Part shown: positions 26,241-34,187 of the stretch, piece after piece
Numbering within the stretch: the first letter of the stretch is position 1
Layout: each line of letters begins with the position of its first letter
Assembly: GCA_001821135.1 (NCBI GenBank)
Contig: MHSA01000013.1
Span: 1-40,921, forward strand
Direction of reading: 5' to 3'
Source: Candidatus Taylorbacteria bacterium RIFCSPLOWO2_01_FULL_48_100
GTDB taxonomy: Bacteria; Patescibacteriota; Minisyncoccia; Phycocordibacterales; UBA10002
DNA length: 40,921 nucleotides
Position numbers and translations under genes: made by a program
Notes under the pieces: generated by a model
Seen by the model: the letters and a program-made list of their open reading frames with translations, nothing else
What the model was told of the DNA's origin: nothing
Databases searched by the model: none

Positions 26241-26978
26241 TTACACCCCCGCGAGTTCGCGGAGGTCCGCGGGCGCGTCAGAGAGGTCGTACTCAACGAC
26301 CGAAATCTCCACCTTGGCGTCCTTCACCGGCAAAATTTCCATCTTGCTGATGACGAATCTGCCGAAGCGGCCGCGGTGAATTGGGTTCCAGTCGCAGAGA
26401 CCGATTTTCCTGCCGGCGGTCTCGACGAGTGCGACCACCGTGTCGCGGCCTATGCCTCGTTTCGTATCAAGCCGGACGGTGAACGAGGTCTCCCAATGTG
26501 GGATGCGCGGGCGCGTAATCGCCACAGCGACTTTCTTTCCGCCGGAGTCCAGATTGCCCTTTGCGAGGAGGCTGTAGAACGGAATGTTGCCGTCCTTGTC
26601 GGTGTCTTTGAAGACGCAGAAATCCTCGGGAAAGTCCAAAAACTCAAAAAGAGTAGTGGACTTCGCCGTAGAAATCTGATTCTTGCCGGATTTTACATAT
26701 CGTCCGGCTCCGACAAGGCACGCAATCATGTTTTGCATCGGGAAGCCCATTTTCGCCGGTGAGCCGTTCGTACCGCTTTCAGAGCGGTAGAGCTTGGTGC
26801 CGGATTCTTCCTGCACGCTCCAATCGGTGCGCTTCTGGCTCTGCTGTCTCTGCCTCAAGACCGTGTCCAAGAAGTCGGGGTCGTTGCCCGGATTCTGCAA
26901 CATTCCCGGAGAGAGATTCTTGAGATGGAATCTCAAAAACTCTGCCGAAACCGCTGTCGTGATAATCGTTTCTTTCAT
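26241..26978 (-). CDS. Hypothetical protein with C-terminal AGRKIGxxDxxPxxRGxFGRF motif
   Basis: Intact 245-aa ORF; VETAGRKIGLCDWNPIHRGRFGRFVISKME. Confidence 0.65.
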   Translation of the reverse strand: MKETIITTAVSAEFLRFHLKNLSPGMLQNPGNDPDFLDTVLRQRQQSQKRTDWSVQEESGTKLYRSESGTNGSPAKMGFPMQNMIACLVGAGRYVKSGKNQISTAKSTTLFEFLDFPEDFCVFKDTDKDGNIPFYSLLAKGNLDSGGKKVAVAITRPRIPHWETSFTVRLDTKRGIGRDTVVALVETAGRKIGLCDWNPIHRGRFGRFVISKMEILPVKDAKVEISVVEYDLSDAPADLRELAGV

Positions 26979-27191
26979 ACCGTATCTTCTTTCTGCACTT
27001 TACCCCTCCATATTTCAGTTGGGATAGGCGTTTTTGCCTCTGTGGTTTAGTTGACGAAGAGCGTTGTTTAGCAATATAAAAATCGCCTCCAAACGCTAAA
27101 CAGCAACTCAAGTTGCCATCTATAAAAAAGGTTAGCATAGTGTTGATTTGGTGTCAAATATGTGTAAGTGAGTCGTTGTGTTATACAAAAA

Positions 27192-27218
27192 AGCCCCGAC
27201 AACTTGGTTGTCGGGGCT
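27192..27218 (-). terminator. Terminator downstream of rnhB
   Basis: Minus: AGCCCCGACAAC CAA GTTGTCGGGGCT then TTTTTT. Confidence 0.85.
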
Positions 27219-27322
27219 CCGCAGGATACCAAACTCGGCGTAAGAAAACTCGACTACACTTAACGGAACCAAAATCCAAGAATCATCTTATCATAAATAC
27301 CTATTTCTGTCTATATTTTGTT

Positions 27323-27346
27323 ATTAAGATACGATCGTATCTTAAT
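27323..27346. repeat. 24-bp perfect palindrome ATTAAGATACGATCGTATCTTAAT
   Basis: Direct reading; 2 nt past the rnhB stop codon. Confidence 0.85.
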
Positions 27347-27348
27347 TG

Positions 27349-27942
27349 CTAAATGTGAATAAACGACTGGCGGTGGATTGGAGAAAGACCGTGCAGGCGG
27401 AGCATTTCATAGTGCAATTTTGTGCCGTACCCTTTGTGAATATCAAAACCGTACTGAGGGAATTGTTTTGCAAGTCGTACCATTCTGCAGTCGCGGCATA
27501 CTTTTGCGGCAATGGAAGCGAGCGCAATCAGCAGTTCCTTTTCGTCTCCGCGAACTATTGTTTTTTGTTTTGTAAAGTGCGCCGGAGCTTTCAACCCGCC
27601 GTCTAGAAGCACGAGGCATGCATTCGGTTCTATGTTTAATTTTTTAAGCACTCTGTATATTCCAACGCGAAGCGCGCGCGCCATCCCTTTCTTGTCTATA
27701 GTCCGATGCCCCACGAACGCTGTCGCATATTGAACCATTCCCCCGCTTTCATTTTCTTGCATCACCGTAAACCATTCGTCGCGCTGTGTTGGTGAGAGTT
27801 GTTTACAGTCCTTCACACCCGCGAACGCGCAGCGACATACTCGCATCTTACCCGCTTCCACCGCACACGCTCCGATACACAAAGGTCCCGCCAACGGTCC
27901 GCGTCCGACTTCATCTATGCCGATGATGTACTCTGTGCGCAT
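27349..27942 (-). CDS. rnhB: Ribonuclease HII
   Basis: YIIGIDEVGRGPLAGPLCIGA, KKGMARALR, ASIAAKVCRDCRM, GYGTKLHYEML. Confidence 0.95.
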   Translation of the reverse strand: MRTEYIIGIDEVGRGPLAGPLCIGACAVEAGKMRVCRCAFAGVKDCKQLSPTQRDEWFTVMQENESGGMVQYATAFVGHRTIDKKGMARALRVGIYRVLKKLNIEPNACLVLLDGGLKAPAHFTKQKTIVRGDEKELLIALASIAAKVCRDCRMVRLAKQFPQYGFDIHKGYGTKLHYEMLRLHGLSPIHRQSFIHI

Positions 27943-27967
27943 TGAGGTATTTTAACATCCATTCAGA

Positions 27968-28015
27968 ACATCCTCCGTCTCCCTACGGGAGACACCTCCC
28001 TCAAGGGAGGATTTT
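27968..28015 (+). repeat. Double-hairpin repeat copy 1a
   Basis: ACATCC + GTCTCCC/GGGAGAC hairpin + CCTCCC-TCAA-GGGAGG hairpin + ATTTT. Confidence 0.8.
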
Positions 28016-28018
28016 CCG

Positions 28019-28052
28019 AAGCTCCACCTTTTAAGGGGGGTTGGGGGGATGT
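28019..28052 (-). repeat. Double-hairpin repeat copy 1b (short, inverted)
   Basis: Ends GGGGGGATGT; CCACC-TTTTAA-GGGGGG hairpin. Confidence 0.6.
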
Positions 28053-28060
28053 AAGAAACA

Positions 28061-28109
28061 ACATCTCTCCCCCTCGCTCCGCTCGGGTACTCCCCTCAAG
28101 GGGAGATTT
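28061..28109 (+). repeat. Double-hairpin repeat copy 2
   Basis: ACATCTCTCCCCCTCGCTCCGCTCGGGTACTCCCCTCAAGGGGAGATTT. Confidence 0.8.
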
Positions 28110-28135
28110 AATGAGGCGGATGTATAATTGTGTAT

Positions 28136-28489
28136 ATGCACTCTCGCCTACCCTACAATAAAAAACTGACACAAAGGGCGCGAGCGATGAGAACGGTAAG
28201 CACGCTGTCCGAAGTATTGCTGTGGAATCAACTTAAAAAGAAAAAATTAAATGGTTTACAATTCTATCGCCAATTTCCCATTCATAATTACATTGTTGAT
28301 TTTTACTGCAAAGAAATTAAGCTTGCAATAGAAATTGACGGCGCGATTCATCAAACAACACGAAAAGAAGACACATTCAGACAGCGCGAAATTGAGTCAT
28401 TGGGCGTTTCTTTTCTGCGTTTCCGAACATCTGAAGTTGAGAAAGATATTGGGAGTGTGCTCATTCGCATCAAAAACTTCTCCTCATAA
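28136..28489 (+). CDS. DUF559-family (Vsr-like PD-(D/E)xK) endonuclease domain protein
   Basis: LRxxSTLSEVLLWNQLKKKKLNGLQFYRQFPIHNYIVDFYCKEIKLAIEIDGAIHQ. Confidence 0.88.
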   Translation: MHSRLPYNKKLTQRARAMRTVSTLSEVLLWNQLKKKKLNGLQFYRQFPIHNYIVDFYCKEIKLAIEIDGAIHQTTRKEDTFRQREIESLGVSFLRFRTSEVEKDIGSVLIRIKNFSS

Positions 28490-28535
28490 TTCCCCCCTTG
28501 AGGGGGGTGCCGAGGTTTGACGAGGCGGGGGATGT
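28488..28535 (-). repeat. Double-hairpin repeat copy 3 (inverted)
   Basis: AATTCCCCCCTTGAGGGGGGTGCCGAGGTTTGACGAGGCGGGGGATGT, starting within the DUF559 stop codon. Confidence 0.8.
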
Positions 28536-28543
28536 AGAGAAAA

Positions 28544-28594
28544 ACATCCCTCCCTCCGCCTGCTGGCGGAGTACTCCCCTCAAGGGGAGATTTT
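28544..28594 (+). repeat. Double-hairpin repeat copy 4
   Basis: ACATCCCTCCCTCCGCCTGCTGGCGGAGTACTCCCCTCAAGGGGAGATTTT. Confidence 0.85.
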
Positions 28595-28635
28595 GTACGG
28601 TAGATGTGTATGTTGGATTTATATTCTGCAAATGC

Positions 28636-28663
28636 TTGACAATATATGTGGATATGCTATACT
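28636..28663 (+). promoter_or_regulatory. Sigma70-type promoter
   Basis: TTGACA-16-TATACT upstream of the 152-aa ORF. Confidence 0.8.
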
Positions 28664-28735
28664 GTACATAGACACTAGCACCTCAAAACGCTAGATGATC
28701 CTAACAAAAAGACAGAACTCTACAGAAAGAAGTGT

Positions 28736-29194
28736 ATGAAAAACACAATAAGCGAGTGGATGAAGAATGTTCAGATTGTTCGGAGTGTGAAAGCGCATCA
28801 AAAACATCTACAGGAGGTCGTGGACCATCTTGAATGGGAAAAGAAATCGGCCGAAAGCATGGTTGAATCCATGCAGAATGATGGTGTTGTAGTTTCCTAC
28901 GCCAAGTTGGTAAAGGATTTGGCTGAAGCCGGACAGATTGACGGCACCGACTACGAGGGATTACACATTCGCCTCCAACGGCAGATTTGCAGTTGCGACA
29001 TGCACAGCAGAGAGCAGTTTCGAGTCCTTACAGAATTTTTTCGGAATCGCGGTTTTGAACCCGAGAAACTGGTGGAGTTGTGGAACCAAGAGCATGCCGC
29101 GGCAAATAATGGACAGATTAGCCTACACACGGACGGGTTTTTGTTGATCGTTAATTGCGTTAAGATCCATGTGTTACTTGAGGCAACTTTGTAA
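28736..29194 (+). CDS. Hypothetical protein (152 aa)
   Basis: ORF bracketed by a clear promoter and terminator; GAAAGAAG upstream of ATG. Confidence 0.65.
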   Translation: MKNTISEWMKNVQIVRSVKAHQKHLQEVVDHLEWEKKSAESMVESMQNDGVVVSYAKLVKDLAEAGQIDGTDYEGLHIRLQRQICSCDMHSREQFRVLTEFFRNRGFEPEKLVELWNQEHAAANNGQISLHTDGFLLIVNCVKIHVLLEATL

Positions 29195-29209
29195 GCTGTA
29201 CGCTTCACC

Positions 29210-29239
29210 AAAACCGCAGACAGCGATGTCTGCGGTTTT
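29210..29239 (+). terminator. Rho-independent terminator
   Basis: AAAACCGCAGACA GCGA TGTCTGCGGTTTT. Confidence 0.85.
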
Positions 29240-29248
29240 ACTTTTCTC

Positions 29249-29295
29249 AATCCCCCTTTTAAGGGGGCACTCGCCGATGAGGCGAGGGGGGATGT
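29249..29295 (-). repeat. Double-hairpin repeat copy 5 (inverted)
   Basis: AATCCCCCTTTTAAGGGGGCACTCGCCGATGAGGCGAGGGGGGATGT. Confidence 0.8.
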
Positions 29296-29316
29296 AAAAA
29301 TGCTACAATCTTATTT

Positions 29317-32300
29317 ATGCCCCCAAACTTTACCCTCCTCAACGCCCACTCGCACTACTCCCTCCTTTCTGCTCTGCCGAAAATACCAGAACTCGTGGCG
29401 AAGGCGAAAAAAGAAGGAATGAGCGCGCTCGCTCTGACCGACAACGGCAATCTCTACGGCGCAATTGAGTTTTACAAAGAATGTAAAAACGAGGGCATTA
29501 AGCCGATTCTCGGCATTGACTGTTATCTTGCAGCGCGGACGCGGCGCGACAAAGTCGGCGGTATAGACAACAAGCGTACGCGGCTTATTCTCCTTGCGAA
29601 AAATGAAAATGGGTACCGAAACCTTATAAAGATTTCTACCGCGTCGCACCTTGACGGGTTTTACTACAAGCCGCGCGTTGATTTAGAATTGCTTGAACAA
29701 TACAAAGGTGGGCTTATTGCAATCGTACCTTTTGGCGCGTCCGAGCTTGCACAGGCATTGCGTATGAAAGATTCAGCGCGCGCAAAAGCATTTTTAGAAA
29801 AACTTATAGGTATTTTCGGAAGCGATTTGCGACTTGGTATCGGAAGCGAAAAGACGACTAAAGACGCGAAAGAACTCTTGTCCGCCATACAAGAACTCTC
29901 GGAGTCGCTACATATTCCGCTCGTTGTAGTAGAGCCAGTGTTTTACCTTGAGCCGGATGAAAAGCCCGCGCGCGATACAATGCTCCTTGTGTCCGCAGGC
30001 GGAGCTCTCGGAGAGCGCGAAGAGCATAACGAGATGGAGTATCACTTCCCTTCTGTCAATGAGGTCGCGGCGCGATTTGCGAGATTTCCGGACGCGCTCG
30101 CGGAAACCTCGCGCGTTGCAGACGAATGTAATCTGGAACTCGCTCTCGGTAAGTGGGTGTTTCCGAAAATTGATACAGACGGCATTCCTCCCGACGAAGC
30201 GTTTCGTACGACCGTAGAAACTGGGTACGCGCGCCGAAATATTCCTAAAACACAGGAAGCGGAACAGCGCGTCGCGTATGAGCTAGATATTATTACAAAA
30301 AAAGGATACGCCCCATACTTTCTTGTGGTTGCGGACTTGCTCAATTTCGCACACGAGCGTGGAATTCTAACGACCATCCGCGGCTCGGTCGCCGGCTCGC
30401 TCGCGACCTTTCTCGCAGGCATTACCAATGTCAACCCGCTTGAATACAAATTACCGTTTGAACGATTCCTGAACCCAGAACGGCCGTCCGCACCCGATAT
30501 TGATATGGACTTTGCAGACAATCGGCGCGACGAAATGATTGAATATGTGAAGCAAAAATACGGCGCCGACAAAGTTGCGCAAATTGGAACTTTCGGAACG
30601 ATGATGGCGCGCGGGAGTGTGCGCGATGTCGCGCGCGCGATGGGGTTTGAATACACAGCCGGCGACCGTATTGCGAAGCTTATCCCTTTCGGCTCGCAGG
30701 GATTCCCGATGTCCATCGCGCGCGCGCTTGAGCTTGTACCTGAACTCGCCAAGTTATATGGGGGCGATGATGAAACAAAACAGATTATAGATATGGCGAA
30801 AAAGATTGAGGGGTGTGCGCGCCATATTTCGGTACATGCCGCAGGAGTTGTGATTTCACCGACTCCACTCACTGACTATGCGCCGCTTCAACTGGACCCA
30901 AAAGGTGGAAAACTTATTACTCAATACGATATGTATGCGGTTGAAGAAGCGGGGCTTCTTAAGTTTGATTTCCTCGGAATCAAAAACCTGTCCATCCTCG
31001 CAGACGCGGTGGCGCGCGCGAAGGAGTTGGAAGGCGTTACTGTTGATATAGAAAATATTCCAGTGGATGATAAGAAAACATTTGAGATGCTCGCGCGCGG
31101 AGAGACCGAAGGGCTTTTCCAACTGAACGGCGCGGGGATGACGCGGTATCTGAAAGAACTCAAACCGAGTAGGATTCAAGACATAAACGCAATGGTTGCG
31201 CTATACCGACCGGGCCCCATGGAAACAATTCCGCAATACATTGAGCGCAAACACAACCCGCGCCTCATTTCCTACCTTGACCCGCGGCTCCAAAGTATTT
31301 TGGCGGATTCGTACGGCGTGATTACCTATCAAGATGATGTGCTTCTTACCGCTATTCACCTCGCGGGCTATTCATGGCTTGAAGTAGACAAACTCCGAAA
31401 GGCGATGGGAAAGAAAATTCCTGCAGAAATGGAAGCGCAAAAAGAAAAGCTTTTGAAAGGTTTCATTACAAATGGCCTTTCCAAGGAGAAAGCCGACAAG
31501 CTCTGGAGCCTTATCGAACCGTTTGCCGCATATGGTTTCGGCAAGGCGCATGCCGCGAGTTACGGCAAAGTCGCCTATCAGACCGCGTATATGAAAGCGA
31601 ACTTCCCTGCAATTTATATGTCCGCAGTGCTCACTGCGGATTCGGGAGATGTGGAAAAAATCGGCGAGACGGTAACGGAATGCAAGCGAATGAATATTTC
31701 CGTACTGCCGCCGTCGGTGAATGAAAGCATGGGCGGGTTTACGGTAATAAAAAAAACAAGTGAACAAGACAAAATCCGTTTCGGACTTACGACCATTAAA
31801 AACTTTGGCGAGGGGGTTGCTCAGTCCATCATTGCAGAGCGCGCGGCGCGCGGTCAGTTCAAAAATCTTTCCGATTTTCTGGAGCGAATTAAAGACCGAA
31901 ATCTAAACAAAAAAGCACTTGAAGCGCTTATTAAAAGCGGAGCGATGGATGAATTCGGAGAGCGCGGGCAGATGTTTGCGAATATGGAACTTCTGTTACA
32001 ATACGGCAAAGAAAGTACGGAACATTCCGGCGCATCGCTTTTTAGCGCACTTCCCGCTTCTGCTGGAGTCCGACTGGCGGACTCGCCGCCGGCAATTCAA
32101 GAAGAAAAGCTCGCGTGGGAAAAAGAATTGCTCGGGCTCTACATCTCTGGGCACCCATTAGATAAGTTTCGCGCTGTATTGGAAAAGCGCGAGGTTAATA
32201 TTCGTCGGGCAAAAGAAGAATACAAAGAGGGAATGACGGTCGTAGTTGCCGGTATTTTACAGGAAGTGAAAACAATTATCACAAAGAAAAATGAAATTAT

Positions 32301-32481
32301 GGCGTTTCTCAAACTAGCCGACTTTTCCGGCTCTATTGAAGTGGTCGTTTTCCCGCGTGTGTGGAATGAACACAAAGCGCTCTTCTCGCCCGACGCGCTC
32401 GTCGCCATAAAAGGCCGCATCTCCAACCGCAACAACACAGTTAGTATGGTGGCGGAGAAAGCGAAAATGATGAGTGTTTAA
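29317..32481 (+). CDS. dnaE: DNA polymerase III subunit alpha
   Basis: PHP-like N-terminus, PDIDMDFADNRRDEMIEYV, LLKFDFLGIKNL, C-terminal OB domain. Confidence 0.95.
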   Translation: MPPNFTLLNAHSHYSLLSALPKIPELVAKAKKEGMSALALTDNGNLYGAIEFYKECKNEGIKPILGIDCYLAARTRRDKVGGIDNKRTRLILLAKNENGYRNLIKISTASHLDGFYYKPRVDLELLEQYKGGLIAIVPFGASELAQALRMKDSARAKAFLEKLIGIFGSDLRLGIGSEKTTKDAKELLSAIQELSESLHIPLVVVEPVFYLEPDEKPARDTMLLVSAGGALGEREEHNEMEYHFPSVNEVAARFARFPDALAETSRVADECNLELALGKWVFPKIDTDGIPPDEAFRTTVETGYARRNIPKTQEAEQRVAYELDIITKKGYAPYFLVVADLLNFAHERGILTTIRGSVAGSLATFLAGITNVNPLEYKLPFERFLNPERPSAPDIDMDFADNRRDEMIEYVKQKYGADKVAQIGTFGTMMARGSVRDVARAMGFEYTAGDRIAKLIPFGSQGFPMSIARALELVPELAKLYGGDDETKQIIDMAKKIEGCARHISVHAAGVVISPTPLTDYAPLQLDPKGGKLITQYDMYAVEEAGLLKFDFLGIKNLSILADAVARAKELEGVTVDIENIPVDDKKTFEMLARGETEGLFQLNGAGMTRYLKELKPSRIQDINAMVALYRPGPMETIPQYIERKHNPRLISYLDPRLQSILADSYGVITYQDDVLLTAIHLAGYSWLEVDKLRKAMGKKIPAEMEAQKEKLLKGFITNGLSKEKADKLWSLIEPFAAYGFGKAHAASYGKVAYQTAYMKANFPAIYMSAVLTADSGDVEKIGETVTECKRMNISVLPPSVNESMGGFTVIKKTSEQDKIRFGLTTIKNFGEGVAQSIIAERAARGQFKNLSDFLERIKDRNLNKKALEALIKSGAMDEFGERGQMFANMELLLQYGKESTEHSGASLFSALPASAGVRLADSPPAIQEEKLAWEKELLGLYISGHPLDKFRAVLEKREVNIRRAKEEYKEGMTVVVAGILQEVKTIITKKNEIMAFLKLADFSGSIEVVVFPRVWNEHKALFSPDALVAIKGRISNRNNTVSMVAEKAKMMSV

Positions 32482-32548
32482 TTTGTGTTATTTCCGGCAC
32501 CAGATGTCTGCAATTTAGACATCTGGTGCCGTATGGTATGATAACAAT

Positions 32549-33805
32549 ATGAAAAAGAACGACAAAAAACCAGATGAAGACCTGTCTGCGCGAGACCATC
32601 GGGTTATTGGAAAAGAACTCGGACTTTTTTCGTTTTCCGACACAGTCGGCAAAGGGCTCCCATTATGGACGCCAAAGGGAACCGTACTGCGCCGCGAGCT
32701 TGAACGGTTTATCACCGACGAAGAAATACGGCGCGGATACAGCCATGTCGCAACGCCTGATATTGCAAAAATAGATTTATATAAAAAGTCGGGGCATTAC
32801 CCGTACTACAAAGAATCAATGTACGCTCCCATAGACATAGACGGCGAAGAGTTTATGCTCCGCCCGATGGCGTGTCCGCATCACTTTGAGTTGTATCTTT
32901 CTGAGCCGCGTTCCTATCGCGACCTACCAATGCGCATCGCAGAGTTTGCAAATATGTACCGTTACGAGCTTTCCGGCGTGTTGTCAGGACTTGTACGCGT
33001 GCGCGGCTTCTGCCTTTCCGATGCGCATATTATATGCGCGAACCGCGAGCAGGCGGAAAGCGAGGTTGCGAGCGTTCTTGACCTCATTGACTATTTTTCC
33101 GGCATATTTGGTCTGCGTAAAAGCGAGGACTATTGGTACCGTCTCTCGCTTGGAGACCGTGCGGACAGCAAAAAATATTACAAAGATGATGCCGCGTGGG
33201 ATGCGGCGGAGGAAGTGTTGCGAAGCGTCTTACAAAAACGCAAGGAAAAGTTTAGCGAAATGAAAAATGAAGCCGCGTTTTACGGACCAAAGATTGATGT
33301 GCAAATGAAAGATATACGCGGTTTGGAAAATACCGCTTTTACTGTTCAATACGACTTCGTGATGCCGAAGCGATTTAAGCTTGTGTATACAGACAAAGAC
33401 GGTATGGAAAAAGAATCTGTGGTGATTCATCGTTCCTCAGTCGGTGCGCTTGAGCGGCTTATTGCGTTTCTTATAGAAAAATACAACGGCGCGTTCCCTC
33501 TCTGGCTCTCGCCGGTACAGATGAAGGTGCTCCCAGTTGGCGAAAAGTTTCTGCAGTATGCAGAGAAAGTGCACAAAGAACTTGTTGTAAACGATATTCG
33601 CTCTGAACTTGACGAGTCAAATGAAACGCTCGGAAAGAAAGTGCGCTCTGTAAAATTGGAAAAAGTCCCCTATTGGATTGTGGTTGGTGAGCAAGAAGAA
33701 AAAGCCGACTCTGTAACTCTTGAATCACGCGAGGGTAACAAACAGTCGCTCTCGGTTGCGGATGCGGTTATGCTACTTAAAAAACAAATTGCAGAGAAGA
33801 AATAA
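32549..33805 (+). CDS. thrS: Threonyl-tRNA synthetase lacking TGS and editing domains
   Basis: Starts at the catalytic core (DHRVIGKELGLFSFSDTVGKGLPLWTPKG); MACPHHFELY, motif 3 HRSSVGALERLIAFLIE, C-terminal anticodon-binding domain. Confidence 0.93.
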   Translation: MKKNDKKPDEDLSARDHRVIGKELGLFSFSDTVGKGLPLWTPKGTVLRRELERFITDEEIRRGYSHVATPDIAKIDLYKKSGHYPYYKESMYAPIDIDGEEFMLRPMACPHHFELYLSEPRSYRDLPMRIAEFANMYRYELSGVLSGLVRVRGFCLSDAHIICANREQAESEVASVLDLIDYFSGIFGLRKSEDYWYRLSLGDRADSKKYYKDDAAWDAAEEVLRSVLQKRKEKFSEMKNEAAFYGPKIDVQMKDIRGLENTAFTVQYDFVMPKRFKLVYTDKDGMEKESVVIHRSSVGALERLIAFLIEKYNGAFPLWLSPVQMKVLPVGEKFLQYAEKVHKELVVNDIRSELDESNETLGKKVRSVKLEKVPYWIVVGEQEEKADSVTLESREGNKQSLSVADAVMLLKKQIAEKK

Positions 33806-33859
33806 ACCACCCCATCGCCTCGCGGACTCGGCACTCCCCCTTAAATAAGGGCGAGATTA
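33806..33859 (+). repeat. Double-hairpin repeat copy 6 (degenerate)
   Basis: ACCACCCCATCGCCTCGCGGACTCGGCACTCCCCCTTAAATAAGGGCGAGATTA, directly after the thrS stop. Confidence 0.6.
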
Positions 33860-33870
33860 AGAAAATGAAA

Positions 33871-33901
33871 ACCCCCACACTTGTCTGACAAGTGTGGGGG
33901 T
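33871..33901. terminator. Terminator hairpin (serves the minus-strand transcript; possibly bidirectional)
   Basis: ACCCCCACACTTGTC T GACAAGTGTGGGGGT; on minus followed by TTTCATTTTC. Confidence 0.85.
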
Positions 33902-33944
33902 GCGGGATGTCTCTTATGGCACATCTCCCGCGAAGCCATTCCGG

Positions 33945-34028
33945 TTACTCGGTAGCCGGAAGATGGGCGGCGATTATCTGGACCCACTCGGACCAAGATA
34001 TTTTCTGCCCATTTGGTAGAGTAATCAT
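33945..34028 (-). CDS. 27-aa small ORF MITLPNGQKISWSEWVQIIAAHLPATE
   Basis: GGAGGAGTT Shine-Dalgarno just upstream of ATG, own promoter and terminator. Confidence 0.6.
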   Translation of the reverse strand: MITLPNGQKISWSEWVQIIAAHLPATE

Positions 34029-34029
34029 A

Positions 34030-34058
34030 ACTCCTCCAAAAATAGGAGTCTGTCCTAT
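34030..34058 (-). promoter_or_regulatory. Candidate riboregulator: mutually exclusive hairpins masking or exposing the SD
   Basis: Minus: ATAGGA-CAGAC-TCCTAT versus ACTCCT-ATTTTTGG-AGGAGT sharing the middle strand. Confidence 0.55.
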
Positions 34059-34187
34059 TTCAGATTGCTGATTGGAACAAGGACAGCAACAAACCTGTAG
34101 TCTCCCGAAGGGAGACAACTGACAGCGCAAATGTTGGCGATGCGTCTCCGACAATGCCTTTTTGCCCACCAGCGTTTTCTACCTTAC

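Noticed and set aside
27968-28606. CRISPR-like array
   Set aside because: Repeats are inverted relative to each other, irregularly spaced and flank a CDS; no spacer architecture or cas genes.
30042-30872. 276-aa minus-strand ORF antisense to dnaE
   Set aside because: Shadow ORF produced by codon bias of dnaE; no recognisable domain.
33945-34169. Full 74-aa version of the minus-strand ORF
   Set aside because: The N-terminal part overlaps the structured leader and hairpins; the SD and ATG at 34028 support only the 27-aa form.
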